Below, piece after piece: positions 13,839 to 19,448 of a DNA stretch of 23,327 bases. Position 1 is the first letter of the stretch. Each line of letters begins with the position of its first letter. The DNA lies in IMG/VR virus record IMGVR_UViG_3300047444_000253, positions 1 through 23,327 of that record. The stretch is one strand, 5' to 3'. A program made the translations under genes and the position numbers. Source of the stretch: a virus. The notes under the pieces are model-generated. The model did no database searches. It was not told where the DNA came from and was given only the letters and a program-made list of their open reading frames with translations.

Positions 13839-13905
13839 GAGATTTGTTCCCCACCGGACCTAAGCCGGTAAGTCGGCTCCCGGTGGGGTTATAAAAATAG
13901 GAGTT
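13837..13905 (+). repeat. 69-nt hairpin leader, copy 2
   Basis: Exact copy of 13243-13311, 594 bases downstream and in the same orientation. It leads, through the same ATAGGAGTT ribosome site, into the Xre-like gene at 13910. The identity includes the loops, so the duplication is recent or is kept by selection or gene conversion. Confidence 0.95.
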
Positions 13906-13909
13906 CTTT

Positions 13910-14134
13910 GTGGCAACACACCGTAAGCCGTTTAAGTGGAAGTCCTTTGGCAAGGATGTGAAACAAATGCGAAAATCTATGGGGTGCGGATTGAGACAGA
14001 TCGCGCGCAGGGAAAAAATATCCCGTTCAACATGGTGCCGCGCAGAACAAGGGAAGCCCTTGACCGTGCCTCAATTCTTAAAATTTTGTCTTTGGATGCA
14101 CCTTGATCCGTTCGCCTATATGGTCACGAGGTAG
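13910..14134 (+). CDS. Xre/Cro-type helix-turn-helix protein (74 aa)
   Basis: GTG start just after the second 69-nt leader. A helix-turn-helix is visible at about residues 27-55: GLRQIARREKISRSTWCRAE followed by QGKPLTVPQFLKFCLWM, as in Cro/CI-like repressors (the SRSTWCRAEQG recognition helix). The basic N-terminus (HRKPFKWKSFGKDVKQMRK) is short. It is about the size of Cro. It could regulate the divergent promoter at 12540-12600 or the 69-nt leader itself; that is inference. Confidence 0.75.
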   Translation: MATHRKPFKWKSFGKDVKQMRKSMGCGLRQIARREKISRSTWCRAEQGKPLTVPQFLKFCLWMHLDPFAYMVTR

Positions 14135-14145
14135 AGGAGTCTGGA

Positions 14146-14526
14146 ATGTCACAACGCGACAAGCATGAGTTTCAGTTCACCGGCAAGCAGATCGGTGACG
14201 CAGCCAAAGCCGAATACGAGTACCACGGCAATCGCGTTATCTTTTGGAAAAAGGAACAGCGCGATGCCATCGACAAGGCCAAGGCTCTCGGTTTGGAAGT
14301 TTCTGAATACCAGGTGACGGGCGGCGTTCACGCTCAGATGGTCATCAACCCGACGCTGCAAGCGAGGATCAATGAGTGCGCAAATAAGATTCAGACACAC
14401 CAGCGAGCAGCCGACGCCTTCCAGATCGAGGCGGCGGCGTATGGTACGCAAGCGGAGCGCGTCTATCAGCTTCATGCAGACGATGTGATCTATTTCCGGC
14501 TCGCTGGCAGCCATCGTCCCGAATGA
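14146..14526 (+). CDS. Soluble protein, unknown (126 aa)
   Basis: ATG with AGAGGAGTCTGGA upstream, 11 bases after the Xre gene. The N-half has GKQIGDAAKAEYEYHGNRVI and WKKEQRDAIDKAKALGLEV, the C-half a long helix with Gln/Ala (ARINECANKIQTHQRAADAF). No membrane segment and no Cys cluster. I do not recognise the family; the gene is intact and its composition matches its neighbours. Confidence 0.65.
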   Translation: MSQRDKHEFQFTGKQIGDAAKAEYEYHGNRVIFWKKEQRDAIDKAKALGLEVSEYQVTGGVHAQMVINPTLQARINECANKIQTHQRAADAFQIEAAAYGTQAERVYQLHADDVIYFRLAGSHRPE

Positions 14527-14548
14527 CTTGAATGTAGAGGAGATTTTC

Positions 14549-14623
14549 GTGGGACAGTGGATGATCGCAATCGGAATGTTTATTTACGGAGTTTCGATGT
14601 TGATGCGTTCTCTTGGATATTAG
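14549..14623 (+). CDS. Membrane microprotein (24 aa)
   Basis: GTG preceded by GAGGAGATTTTC. It reads MGQWMIAIGMFIYGVSMLMR then SLGY: one hydrophobic helix and a short basic end. The strong ribosome site, close spacing and an overlapping ribosome site for the next gene (TAGGAGG on its stop) support translation. Products of this size often modulate a membrane protein; target unknown. Confidence 0.55.
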   Translation: MGQWMIAIGMFIYGVSMLMRSLGY

Positions 14624-14632
14624 GAGGCGACC

Positions 14633-14788
14633 ATGGGAAAGAAGCAAAAGCCTGAGCCGTCACCTAAGCCAAAAATGGTTTTTGACATTGCTATATTTGA
14701 ATCTGCGGCTACTGAGATCGAGCGACTACAGAGGGTGATCGAGGATCTAAAGGAGGAAAACAATGCTCTACGATCCAAAGTGGAATAA
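14633..14788 (+). CDS. Short coiled-coil protein (51 aa)
   Basis: ATG with AGGAGGCGACC. A basic Pro/Lys head (GKKQKPEPSPKPK) is followed by FDIAIFESAATEIERLQ and a heptad helix RVIEDLKEENNALRSK. It overlaps the next gene by 26 nt and supplies that gene's ribosome site (AAAGGAGGAAAAC). Its build recalls the 58-aa coiled-coil gene of the leftward array. Confidence 0.6.
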   Translation: MGKKQKPEPSPKPKMVFDIAIFESAATEIERLQRVIEDLKEENNALRSKVE

Positions 14789-15020
14789 ACCAACTTTACA
14801 GGGCTTCATTGCTTGGCTTGGTCAACAGCCGCCCGAGCAGGAATACGAATACAATTCCTGCAATGTTTGCGCTATCGGGCAATACGCCAACTCGCTTGGC
14901 TTGCGGTACATCGACATCCTTGAGGATACCGACGTAACACATTGGAACAATGTTATAGCGTTCCCGCTTCCTAGAACTTTCGGCGCAGCTTATCAGCGAG
15001 CGTTACAGGCTCAACCGTGA
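14763..15020 (+). CDS. Small protein, unknown (85 aa)
   Basis: It begins MLYDPKWNKPTLQGFIAWLG and contains YNSCNVCAIGQYANSLGL (a CxxC) and a C-terminal part ending FGAAYQRALQAQP. The family is one I have seen as an unnamed product in phage genomes of Alphaproteobacteria, without a function. Excellent ribosome site inside the preceding gene. The stop overlaps the next start (GTGA). Confidence 0.65.
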   Translation: MLYDPKWNKPTLQGFIAWLGQQPPEQEYEYNSCNVCAIGQYANSLGLRYIDILEDTDVTHWNNVIAFPLPRTFGAAYQRALQAQP

Positions 15021-15187
15021 CTGAGAATGAGAGGGGCGCAGGACCTTTTACGCCAATGCAGAAGCTATGGGTGGGCATTGTTCTGTCTATTTTGATATGT
15101 GTTTATCTGGCATTTTTAGTTGGCTGCACGACAACGCAGACTGATTGGAGCGGGATAGCTAAGACTGTGGGGCGGAGTAGTCCCTAG
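15017..15187 (+). CDS. Lipoprotein-like membrane microprotein (56 aa)
   Basis: GTG at 15017 overlaps the previous TGA; an internal ATG at 15056 is also possible. After a polar head there is MQKLWVGIVLSILICVY, then LAFLVGC with Cys37, a good lipobox, and a short Thr/Ser tail (TTTQTDWSG). Likely an inner- or outer-membrane lipoprotein; such phage lipoproteins often act in superinfection exclusion, but that is not shown here. It converges with the HNH gene on the other strand (4-nt overlap). Confidence 0.6.
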   Translation: MTENERGAGPFTPMQKLWVGIVLSILICVYLAFLVGCTTTQTDWSGIAKTVGRSSP

Positions 15188-15540
15188 CGCCAGCGTGAGA
15201 AAATCGGGGTTCCGTCAAAGTGTCGTCCTGGGATTGTTCTTTTCTTCCGTCCAATACCTAAATGCTTCTTTCTCACCCTATCGTCCTTGGCCTTCAAGGC
15301 ACGATCCGCTTTGGTCTTCTCTCGGTGGGGAATAACCAATGCCGGAGCCAGATTCGACTCTCTGTGAAGGCCCCCGTTGCATAGTGCGACAATGTGTTCC
15401 AGGTCCCACGCTTCTCCAGGGCGGATTTTGCGTCCCGATAAATAACAACAACCATCAAAGAAATTAAAAATGCGTAGGCGAACCCTCGGAGGAACGTGTG
15501 CGTCATCGGTAGCCCCTATCCACTCGTCGTTGCTACGCAT
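15184..15540 (-). CDS. HNH endonuclease (118 aa)
   Basis: The core reads CCYLSGRKIRPGEAWDLEHI then VALCNGGLHRESNLAPAL and IPHREKTKADRA, giving the HNH residues His49, Asn63 and His72. The basic tail (KKHLGIGRKKRTIPG) could bind DNA. It overlaps the upstream gene by eight bases and is last in the recombination unit. It might be a free-standing homing nuclease or a processing nuclease. It lacks the second CxxC seen in some HNH proteins. Confidence 0.8.
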   Translation of the reverse strand: MRSNDEWIGATDDAHVPPRVRLRIFNFFDGCCYLSGRKIRPGEAWDLEHIVALCNGGLHRESNLAPALVIPHREKTKADRALKAKDDRVRKKHLGIGRKKRTIPGRHFDGTPIFSRWR

Positions 15541-16033
15541 TGGCTGCCAACTTCTCAGGTTCTACCCCTACCATTTCCCCCACAATATCGAGGACCGATT
15601 GCTTGCTTAGTTGGAACTCTTTGGCTCCCATGGCGCGTTTGCTTTGGGACTTTGGAGTGTAGAGCGTTACCGTCGAGCCCTCTATTGTCACCATTGAGTA
15701 GTCGATGGCTGCCTTCATGAAGGCTTGCACCCTGACCGCCTCGGCGTGGGACGTGCAGACAATTGATTTCTGGTCGGCATAGCCAGCGGCAATCAGGGCG
15801 CGTTTTCGTAGGTGTTCTGAGGTCGGGTAGAGGTCGGTCAGGTTCTCAGGCAAGTTCTGCCATGCGTCCTCTATGGCGGCGAAATAATGGTCATGGCTTG
15901 CGCGGGACCGTTCGGCCTCCTCCACCATGCGGTATGTCTGCCCGACGACGTATTGTTTGTCGCATAGCCTCTTGAACCGGGTATCCGGCACCATGTTGTC
16001 GCCGTCCCATACAAATTTTACCGGCTGGATCAT
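15533..16033 (-). CDS. Phage protein of recombination region, unknown (166 aa)
   Basis: Its upstream end overlaps the exonuclease stop (ATGA). Notable parts: DTRFKRLCDKQYVVGQTYRM, HYFAAIEDAWQNLPENL, YPTSEHLRKRALIAAGYA and a late QLSKQSVLDIVGEMVG. The HLRKRALIAAGY part is a conserved patch that I have seen in unnamed phage proteins beside exonuclease/annealing genes. No nuclease or helicase motif. It may assist recombination or replication. Confidence 0.65.
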   Translation of the reverse strand: MIQPVKFVWDGDNMVPDTRFKRLCDKQYVVGQTYRMVEEAERSRASHDHYFAAIEDAWQNLPENLTDLYPTSEHLRKRALIAAGYADQKSIVCTSHAEAVRVQAFMKAAIDYSMVTIEGSTVTLYTPKSQSKRAMGAKEFQLSKQSVLDIVGEMVGVEPEKLAANA

Positions 16034-16668
16034 GCTACTAATTTCTCCTTTGGCATGGGGTACTGCTTCGTCAACGCGGCCACCTTCTCGTCCAACTCGT
16101 CCAGAAACACCGATACGATGGACTCCAGTTCCTTAATTCTGGCGTCGTCTCGGTTAACGCGCTGGATGAACAGCCGCATGGTTTCCGGCATACGCGGGTC
16201 GTAGCTCACGAAGTCGCACCATTTCCGTCCCGTGCAGGAAAGTTGCCATTGGATTTGCGTCAGGTATTTCTTGTCTATTCCGTCTCCTAGCAGAGTGTCT
16301 ATGTGGGTTGCCGTGTTGGGACACTTGATTTCGACAAGGCCCGCGTCGGTTATCAATCCGTCCGGGCTCGCGCCCGACATGGAAATCTTTGGGTGCGGCA
16401 CAAATCCTGACAACTCTACGGTCGCGTCAGTGCGAAACTCGTAGGCGGCTCTAGCCTCCGGCTCCGTCTGCGTTCCCCATTGCATAGCGGCGTTGGTGTA
16501 GGACTCGGCCACGGTTCCCGTGAGGCGCTCGGCAATGAGTTGGGCCATGTAGTTAGCGCGACTGGCTCCCCATCCCGTCTTTGTCTGTGCCGCCACGTCC
16601 GACACACGCGAGGCCGTCACCTTGCCAAGACGTTCGGCAAACCATTCCGGTGTTCCCTGTTCAATCAT
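16030..16668 (-). CDS. YqaJ/lambda-type exonuclease (212 aa)
   Basis: This enzyme family resects double-stranded ends for annealing recombination. Visible: GTPEWFAERLGKVTASRVSD (the family start), then MSGASPDGL with Asp103 and GLVEIKCP with Glu113 and Lys115, forming the D-(X)n-ExK metal site, then QIQWQLSCTG. The length is close to lambda exonuclease. It lies just after (in transcription order) the ERF annealing gene and overlaps it by four bases, the classical exonuclease/annealing pair. Confidence 0.92.
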   Translation of the reverse strand: MIEQGTPEWFAERLGKVTASRVSDVAAQTKTGWGASRANYMAQLIAERLTGTVAESYTNAAMQWGTQTEPEARAAYEFRTDATVELSGFVPHPKISMSGASPDGLITDAGLVEIKCPNTATHIDTLLGDGIDKKYLTQIQWQLSCTGRKWCDFVSYDPRMPETMRLFIQRVNRDDARIKELESIVSVFLDELDEKVAALTKQYPMPKEKLVA

Positions 16669-17381
16669 TTTGGCTTCCTTTTTGCCTCTAGTGCCGCGAC
16701 GGCCTCGTTCAACTTGCTGGCCGGGAGATCGGCTAGGCTGTTGACCTTCATGTATTTGCAGAACTTAACCTTGTCGGCGGTCACTTCGTCGGCAAGGGAA
16801 ATTAGGTCGGCAAGCTGCTGGTCGGTGATCTTATCGACAGAGCCCTGACCATCGTCGTCGGTGCTTGATGCCAAGCCCAAGGCGGCCTTCAGGGTATAGC
16901 GTTGCAGGTACGTCACGGCACTGCCGAGGGCCTGGATGGCGTTCTTGCTGCCGCTGGTGTCGAATCCTGCCGTCAGGGAGTTTTCCTCACTGTGGCCGTC
17001 CCTGTGCGACACGATGCAGGTCACGGTAACGCCAGTTGCCTCCGAGTTGGTGCGGAAGCGATAGGATAGGCCATGCTCGGCCAAGATTGGGTCAACCGCC
17101 TTGGCGATTGTGGCAAGATCCTCAAACTTGTAGGAAGTTTTGCCTTGACCGAAGTTAACGTCACGGTTTTTGACAATCACCGGCATGGTGGACTTGGCGG
17201 ATGCAATGGCGTTGTCGAACGCCTTGCGGGCCTGATTACGTTCCCACCTCTCTTGCAGGCCCATGAGTTTTTCGGCCAACTCTATGTTGCCGCCTGACAC
17301 GGCTTGCATGAGCAAGTCCATGGGCGTCGGCGCGTGGGTCTGCGGTAACTGCGGCTCAATCTTCGCTACTGCGGCGTTCAT
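16665..17381 (-). CDS. ERF-family single-strand annealing protein (238 aa)
   Basis: ERF proteins pair complementary single strands, as in phage P22. The family core is clear: YKFEDLATIAKAVDPILAEH (84-103), GLSYRF, CIVSHRDGHS, and ALGSAVTYLQRYTLKAALGL (151-170) followed by an acidic SSTDDDG. A basic, Ala/Lys-rich C-terminus completes it. Partner: the exonuclease downstream. Together they likely repair or concatenate the phage genome. Start ATG at 17381, two bases after the upstream stop. Confidence 0.9.
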   Translation of the reverse strand: MNAAVAKIEPQLPQTHAPTPMDLLMQAVSGGNIELAEKLMGLQERWERNQARKAFDNAIASAKSTMPVIVKNRDVNFGQGKTSYKFEDLATIAKAVDPILAEHGLSYRFRTNSEATGVTVTCIVSHRDGHSEENSLTAGFDTSGSKNAIQALGSAVTYLQRYTLKAALGLASSTDDDGQGSVDKITDQQLADLISLADEVTADKVKFCKYMKVNSLADLPASKLNEAVAALEAKRKPK

Positions 17382-17383
17382 GT

Positions 17384-17758
17384 TTACCTCGCTGCTGTTC
17401 GTGATGAAGGGTCAACAAAGACGTACCCGCGCACGTCGCGGTCGTGTATCCAAGATAAATGCCGCCCGCCGTTATAATCTCTCACGGTCCATATAGATCC
17501 GCTGACCTGCGAGAGAAGCAACATGACATGATGGTGGCGAACGGCGGCCATGCCCGGTGCTGCTGCCGTGTGTCTGAACTTACGCGCCCATTCCCAGGCA
17601 AGATTCAGCGCCTTGTCTTGCAGGCCAAGATATAGACGCAAGCCGCATCCGCAATACGAATGTGGGCAACCGGCTGGCCTGCCGCCGATGACTTGTGCCT
17701 TCACTGGAGCCCCGAACAACGCAAACATAATTGCGGCCATAGCTATCTTGCGTTTCAT
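17384..17758 (-). CDS. Secreted protein, Rhizobiales-type (124 aa)
   Basis: A clear Sec signal peptide (MKRKIAMAAIMFALFGAP then VKA, cleavage after residue 21) exports it to the periplasm. The mature part has Cys-rich CPHSYCGCGLRLYLGL, then LNLAWEWARKFRH, GMAAVRHHHVMLLL, and VRDYNGGRHLS. This order recalls an unnamed secreted family of Bradyrhizobium and relatives, from memory. The HHH and Cys could form a hydrolase-like or metal site. It is co-transcribed with recombination genes, which is unusual for an exported protein; it overlaps the upstream microgene by four bases. Confidence 0.75.
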   Translation of the reverse strand: MKRKIAMAAIMFALFGAPVKAQVIGGRPAGCPHSYCGCGLRLYLGLQDKALNLAWEWARKFRHTAAAPGMAAVRHHHVMLLLSQVSGSIWTVRDYNGGRHLSWIHDRDVRGYVFVDPSSRTAAR

Positions 17759-17865
17759 TGTGTCAAAACCCCCGTTATGAGTAGCCCCGCAACGATAAGG
17801 ACCACACTAGCAAAGAAGGTTATCACAAAGGCGTCTCGGATGGTGACGCAAATCTCTCTAAACAT
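17755..17865 (-). CDS. Single-span membrane microprotein (36 aa)
   Basis: ATG at 17865 is chosen because the longer open frame extends antisense-like into the 89-aa gene. The product is MFREICVTIRDAFVITFFA then a hydrophobic run (VVLIVAGLLITGVLTQ), one membrane span with a basic N-end. It overlaps the upstream stop and the next start (ATGA), so it fits the operon. Function unknown. Confidence 0.6.
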   Translation of the reverse strand: MFREICVTIRDAFVITFFASVVLIVAGLLITGVLTQ

Positions 17866-18127
17866 CGAATAGCACTCCGCCCTCGGAGTACCATTTTCCG
17901 TCCTCTCGTTTGGTGGGATTGCTGAACTGCGCGAAGCCGCAGCCGTCGAGATGTTCGAGCCAGCGCATTTTCGAGGTAATGCACTCCTGCACCGCCTCTT
18001 TGCTTTCTCCGACAAGTTTGTAGGCCCTGAAATTGGGCCGAAGGGGGTCGTCCATCCACTCAACCTGCACGGTAGCTTTGCGAACGGCCTCTTGGCCTTT
18101 CAACATGAACTGCAAAACGTCTGACAT
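17858..18127 (-). CDS. Small protein, first gene of the recombination unit (89 aa)
   Basis: ATG with CGAGGAAAACCCC upstream. Sequence features: MSDVLQFMLKGQEAVRKATV, a WMDDPLRPNFRAYKLVG region, and HLDGCGFAQFSNPTKRE near the end. Soluble and mixed alpha/beta. Not recognised. It is the first gene after the leftward promoter at 18163-18191. Confidence 0.65.
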   Translation of the reverse strand: MSDVLQFMLKGQEAVRKATVQVEWMDDPLRPNFRAYKLVGESKEAVQECITSKMRWLEHLDGCGFAQFSNPTKREDGKWYSEGGVLFDV

Positions 18128-18143
18128 GGGGTTTTCCTCGCGG

Positions 18144-18195
18144 TTGACTTTTCGATATTGCCAATGTAAAGAGGATGGATGCCAAAGTCAATATC
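18144..18195. promoter_or_regulatory. Candidate operator with two nested inverted repeats
   Basis: TTGACTTT (18144-18151) mirrors AAAGTCAA (18184-18191), and GATATTG (18154-18160) mirrors CAATATC (18189-18195). They enclose the leftward promoter and the start of the RHH gene. A TTGACT box for rightward transcription sits in the left arm. This suits a repressor such as the adjacent ribbon-helix-helix protein. Confidence 0.6.
18163..18191 (-). promoter_or_regulatory. Leftward promoter of the recombination unit
   Basis: On the minus strand TTGACT (18186-18191) and TACATT (18163-18168) are exactly 17 bases apart. The -35 lies inside the first codons of the divergent RHH gene. Transcription would begin near 18156 and read the 89-aa gene, secreted protein, ERF and exonuclease. 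Confidence 0.75.
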
Positions 18196-18352
18196 AAAAA
18201 TTGGTCGCCCCAAGACCTACCGGGTTCCGGTGCTAGTCAGGATGGACCGCAAGGTTCTTAAACTACTGGACCGTTGGCGAAAATTGGCGCCCATTACGAG
18301 GGCCGAGGCCATCCGTCAGATTGTTGATGATTTTGTGAGGGGAAACCCATGA
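18179..18352 (+). CDS. Ribbon-helix-helix (CopG/Arc-like) regulator (57 aa)
   Basis: ATG with AAAGAGGATGG upstream. After a basic head (MPKSISKIGRPKT), the strand YRVPVLVRMD (residues 14-23) is followed by helix A, RKVLKLLDRWRK, and helix B, TRAEAIRQIVDDFV, the strand-helix-helix order of the family, which binds DNA as dimers through the strand. It is too short to have been listed in a plain ORF scan at 60 residues. It is divergent from the recombination promoter, so it likely represses that promoter and itself. The stop overlaps the next start (ATGA). Confidence 0.85.
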   Translation: MPKSISKIGRPKTYRVPVLVRMDRKVLKLLDRWRKLAPITRAEAIRQIVDDFVRGNP

Positions 18353-18810
18353 AATGGTCCGACGCTCAAATCGAGCTTCTTAGGCGCCTGCACGCGACTA
18401 AGGAGACATTTTCCCAGATTGCTTGGTCTATCAACCGGACCTTCGGCACGTCTTTCACGCGCAACGCGGCCATAGGCCAAGCGGGGCGCCTGCACTTAGA
18501 GTCCCGCGCCCCTGCCGGGAACCAGTCGGCCCGCGCCAAACGCACCAAGCCCCGCGTCCGCAAGTCCTACGTCCCCCGCCCACAGACCTTTGAGCCTAGT
18601 CAAATCCCGACCGCGTTCACTGTGACACTGATGGACCTGGAGCCGTGGATGTGCCGGTACGTCGAGGGTGACGGGCCGTTCTACTACTGCGGCCAGCCAG
18701 CGGCAGAGAACACGTCATATTGTGCATTGCACCATGAGGTCTGTCATGTTTGCTCCAACTATCAGCGAGTACGAGCTACAACTAGATCACCATTACCGGG
18801 AGGTTCGTGA
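18349..18810 (+). CDS. gcrA: GcrA-family cell-cycle regulator homologue (153 aa)
   Basis: GcrA is an alphaproteobacterial sigma70 cofactor that activates promoters at methylated sites. The N-terminal DNA-binding unit is seen: MKWSDAQIELLRRLHATKET, SQIAWSINR, and the recognition helix TRNAAIGQAGRLHL (residues 37-50). A basic Pro-rich linker follows (60-85). The C-terminal part TLMDLEPWMCRYVEGDG then YYCGQPAAENTSYCALHH has Cys102, Cys114, Cys125 and His128/129, the RNA polymerase-binding/zinc-like end of the family. The length is slightly below bacterial GcrA. As a phage copy it could redirect host transcription at GANTC-methylated promoters. Overlaps the RHH gene and the next gene. Confidence 0.85.
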   Translation: MKWSDAQIELLRRLHATKETFSQIAWSINRTFGTSFTRNAAIGQAGRLHLESRAPAGNQSARAKRTKPRVRKSYVPRPQTFEPSQIPTAFTVTLMDLEPWMCRYVEGDGPFYYCGQPAAENTSYCALHHEVCHVCSNYQRVRATTRSPLPGGS

Positions 18811-19378
18811 GCGGCTAATGTGCCCACAGGCCACGCGCCCGGACACGCCCATTGAGTTTAGAAGGCCGGTTGGCCTCACAGGCTGGCAAGCGGATAAAAA
18901 CCGACAGGCGGCCATTGCTAGGGCAAAGGAGGCGGTTTACGAAGCCCAGGCTACGATAATAGCAGCGCAAGAGGCTTTTCCAGAGATTGATTTCCTACAC
19001 CCTGACTACCCAAGAACGCACACATGGCCGAAGGGTTTTATCAACAGGATAAAAAAATTAGTCTGCAAGGAATTTAACATATCCCTCATAGACATGGAGT
19101 CGGCAAGACGATTGGACGCTTATGTTCTTCCGCGCCATGTCGCAATTTATCTGTGCAGAACTCTCACAATTAAATCGTATCCAGAGATAGCCCGTCGTTT
19201 TGGCGGGCGAGATCACACAACCGCAATCCATGCTGTCCACAAAACAGAGGAACGGATGTTGGCCAACCGAGACTTTTGTCAAATTGTGGTGTTGCTACAA
19301 GAAAAGCTTGAGCGGGATTTGGCGTCGTGGCGTTCTAATGGTACTGTTTCAAGTGGAGATTCGCGATCTCCACTCTAG
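18746..19378 (+). CDS. Stand-alone DnaA domain IV protein (210 aa)
   Basis: ATG at 18746 has ATGAGG six bases upstream and sits inside the end of gcrA in another frame; earlier in-frame ATGs (18668, 18734) lack a good site. Residues 1-90 are a helical region without a known domain. From about 95 to 170 the sequence matches the DNA-binding domain IV of DnaA: FINRIKKLVCKEFNISLID, SARRLDAYVLPRHVAIYLCR, SYPEIARRFGGRDHTTAIHA with the GGRDHTT signature. DnaA domains I-III (including the ATPase) are missing, so it can bind DnaA-box-like DNA but cannot melt origins. It lies just before two hairpins and the replication gene. Confidence 0.88.
   Translation: MFAPTISEYELQLDHHYREVRERLMCPQATRPDTPIEFRRPVGLTGWQADKNRQAAIARAKEAVYEAQATIIAAQEAFPEIDFLHPDYPRTHTWPKGFINRIKKLVCKEFNISLIDMESARRLDAYVLPRHVAIYLCRTLTIKSYPEIARRFGGRDHTTAIHAVHKTEERMLANRDFCQIVVLLQEKLERDLASWRSNGTVSSGDSRSPL
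19352..19374 (+). other. Hairpin at the end of the DnaA-IV gene
   Basis: AGTGGAGAT and ATCTCCACT are exact complements around the loop TCGCG, a 9-bp stem that ends just before the stop codon at 19376. No T run follows. Together with the next hairpin it lies ahead of the replication gene. Confidence 0.8.
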
Positions 19379-19422
19379 GGCGGGCGTCGGGTCTAGCTGA
19401 CACTAGATCGGCCCCGCCCGCC
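19379..19422 (+). other. Long GC-rich stem-loop in the DnaA-IV / replication gene gap
   Basis: GGCGGGC (19379-19385) pairs with GCCCGCC (19416-19422), and TCTAG with CTAGA around the loop CTGACA. It fills the 70-base gap before the replication gene and has no following T run. It may attenuate the operon, be read through with the help of the NusG-like protein, or be part of an origin. Confidence 0.7.
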
Positions 19423-19448
19423 TAACCCGTGTCAGAGGGAGGCCCGAT

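Noticed and set aside
13243-13905. CRISPR-like or iteron array for the 69-nt repeat
   Set aside because: Only two copies, 594 bases apart, with genes between them; it is a duplicated leader, not an array.
12623-13906. Invertible DNA segment controlled by the recombinase
   Set aside because: The 69-nt copies are in direct orientation and contain no recombinase-type crossover site; direct repeats would give deletion, not inversion, and by homologous recombination.
17866-18063. Longer form (102 aa) of the 36-aa membrane microprotein
   Set aside because: The added residues are a shadow of the 89-aa gene; the hydrophobic peptide with its own ATG overlaps the operon neighbours neatly.
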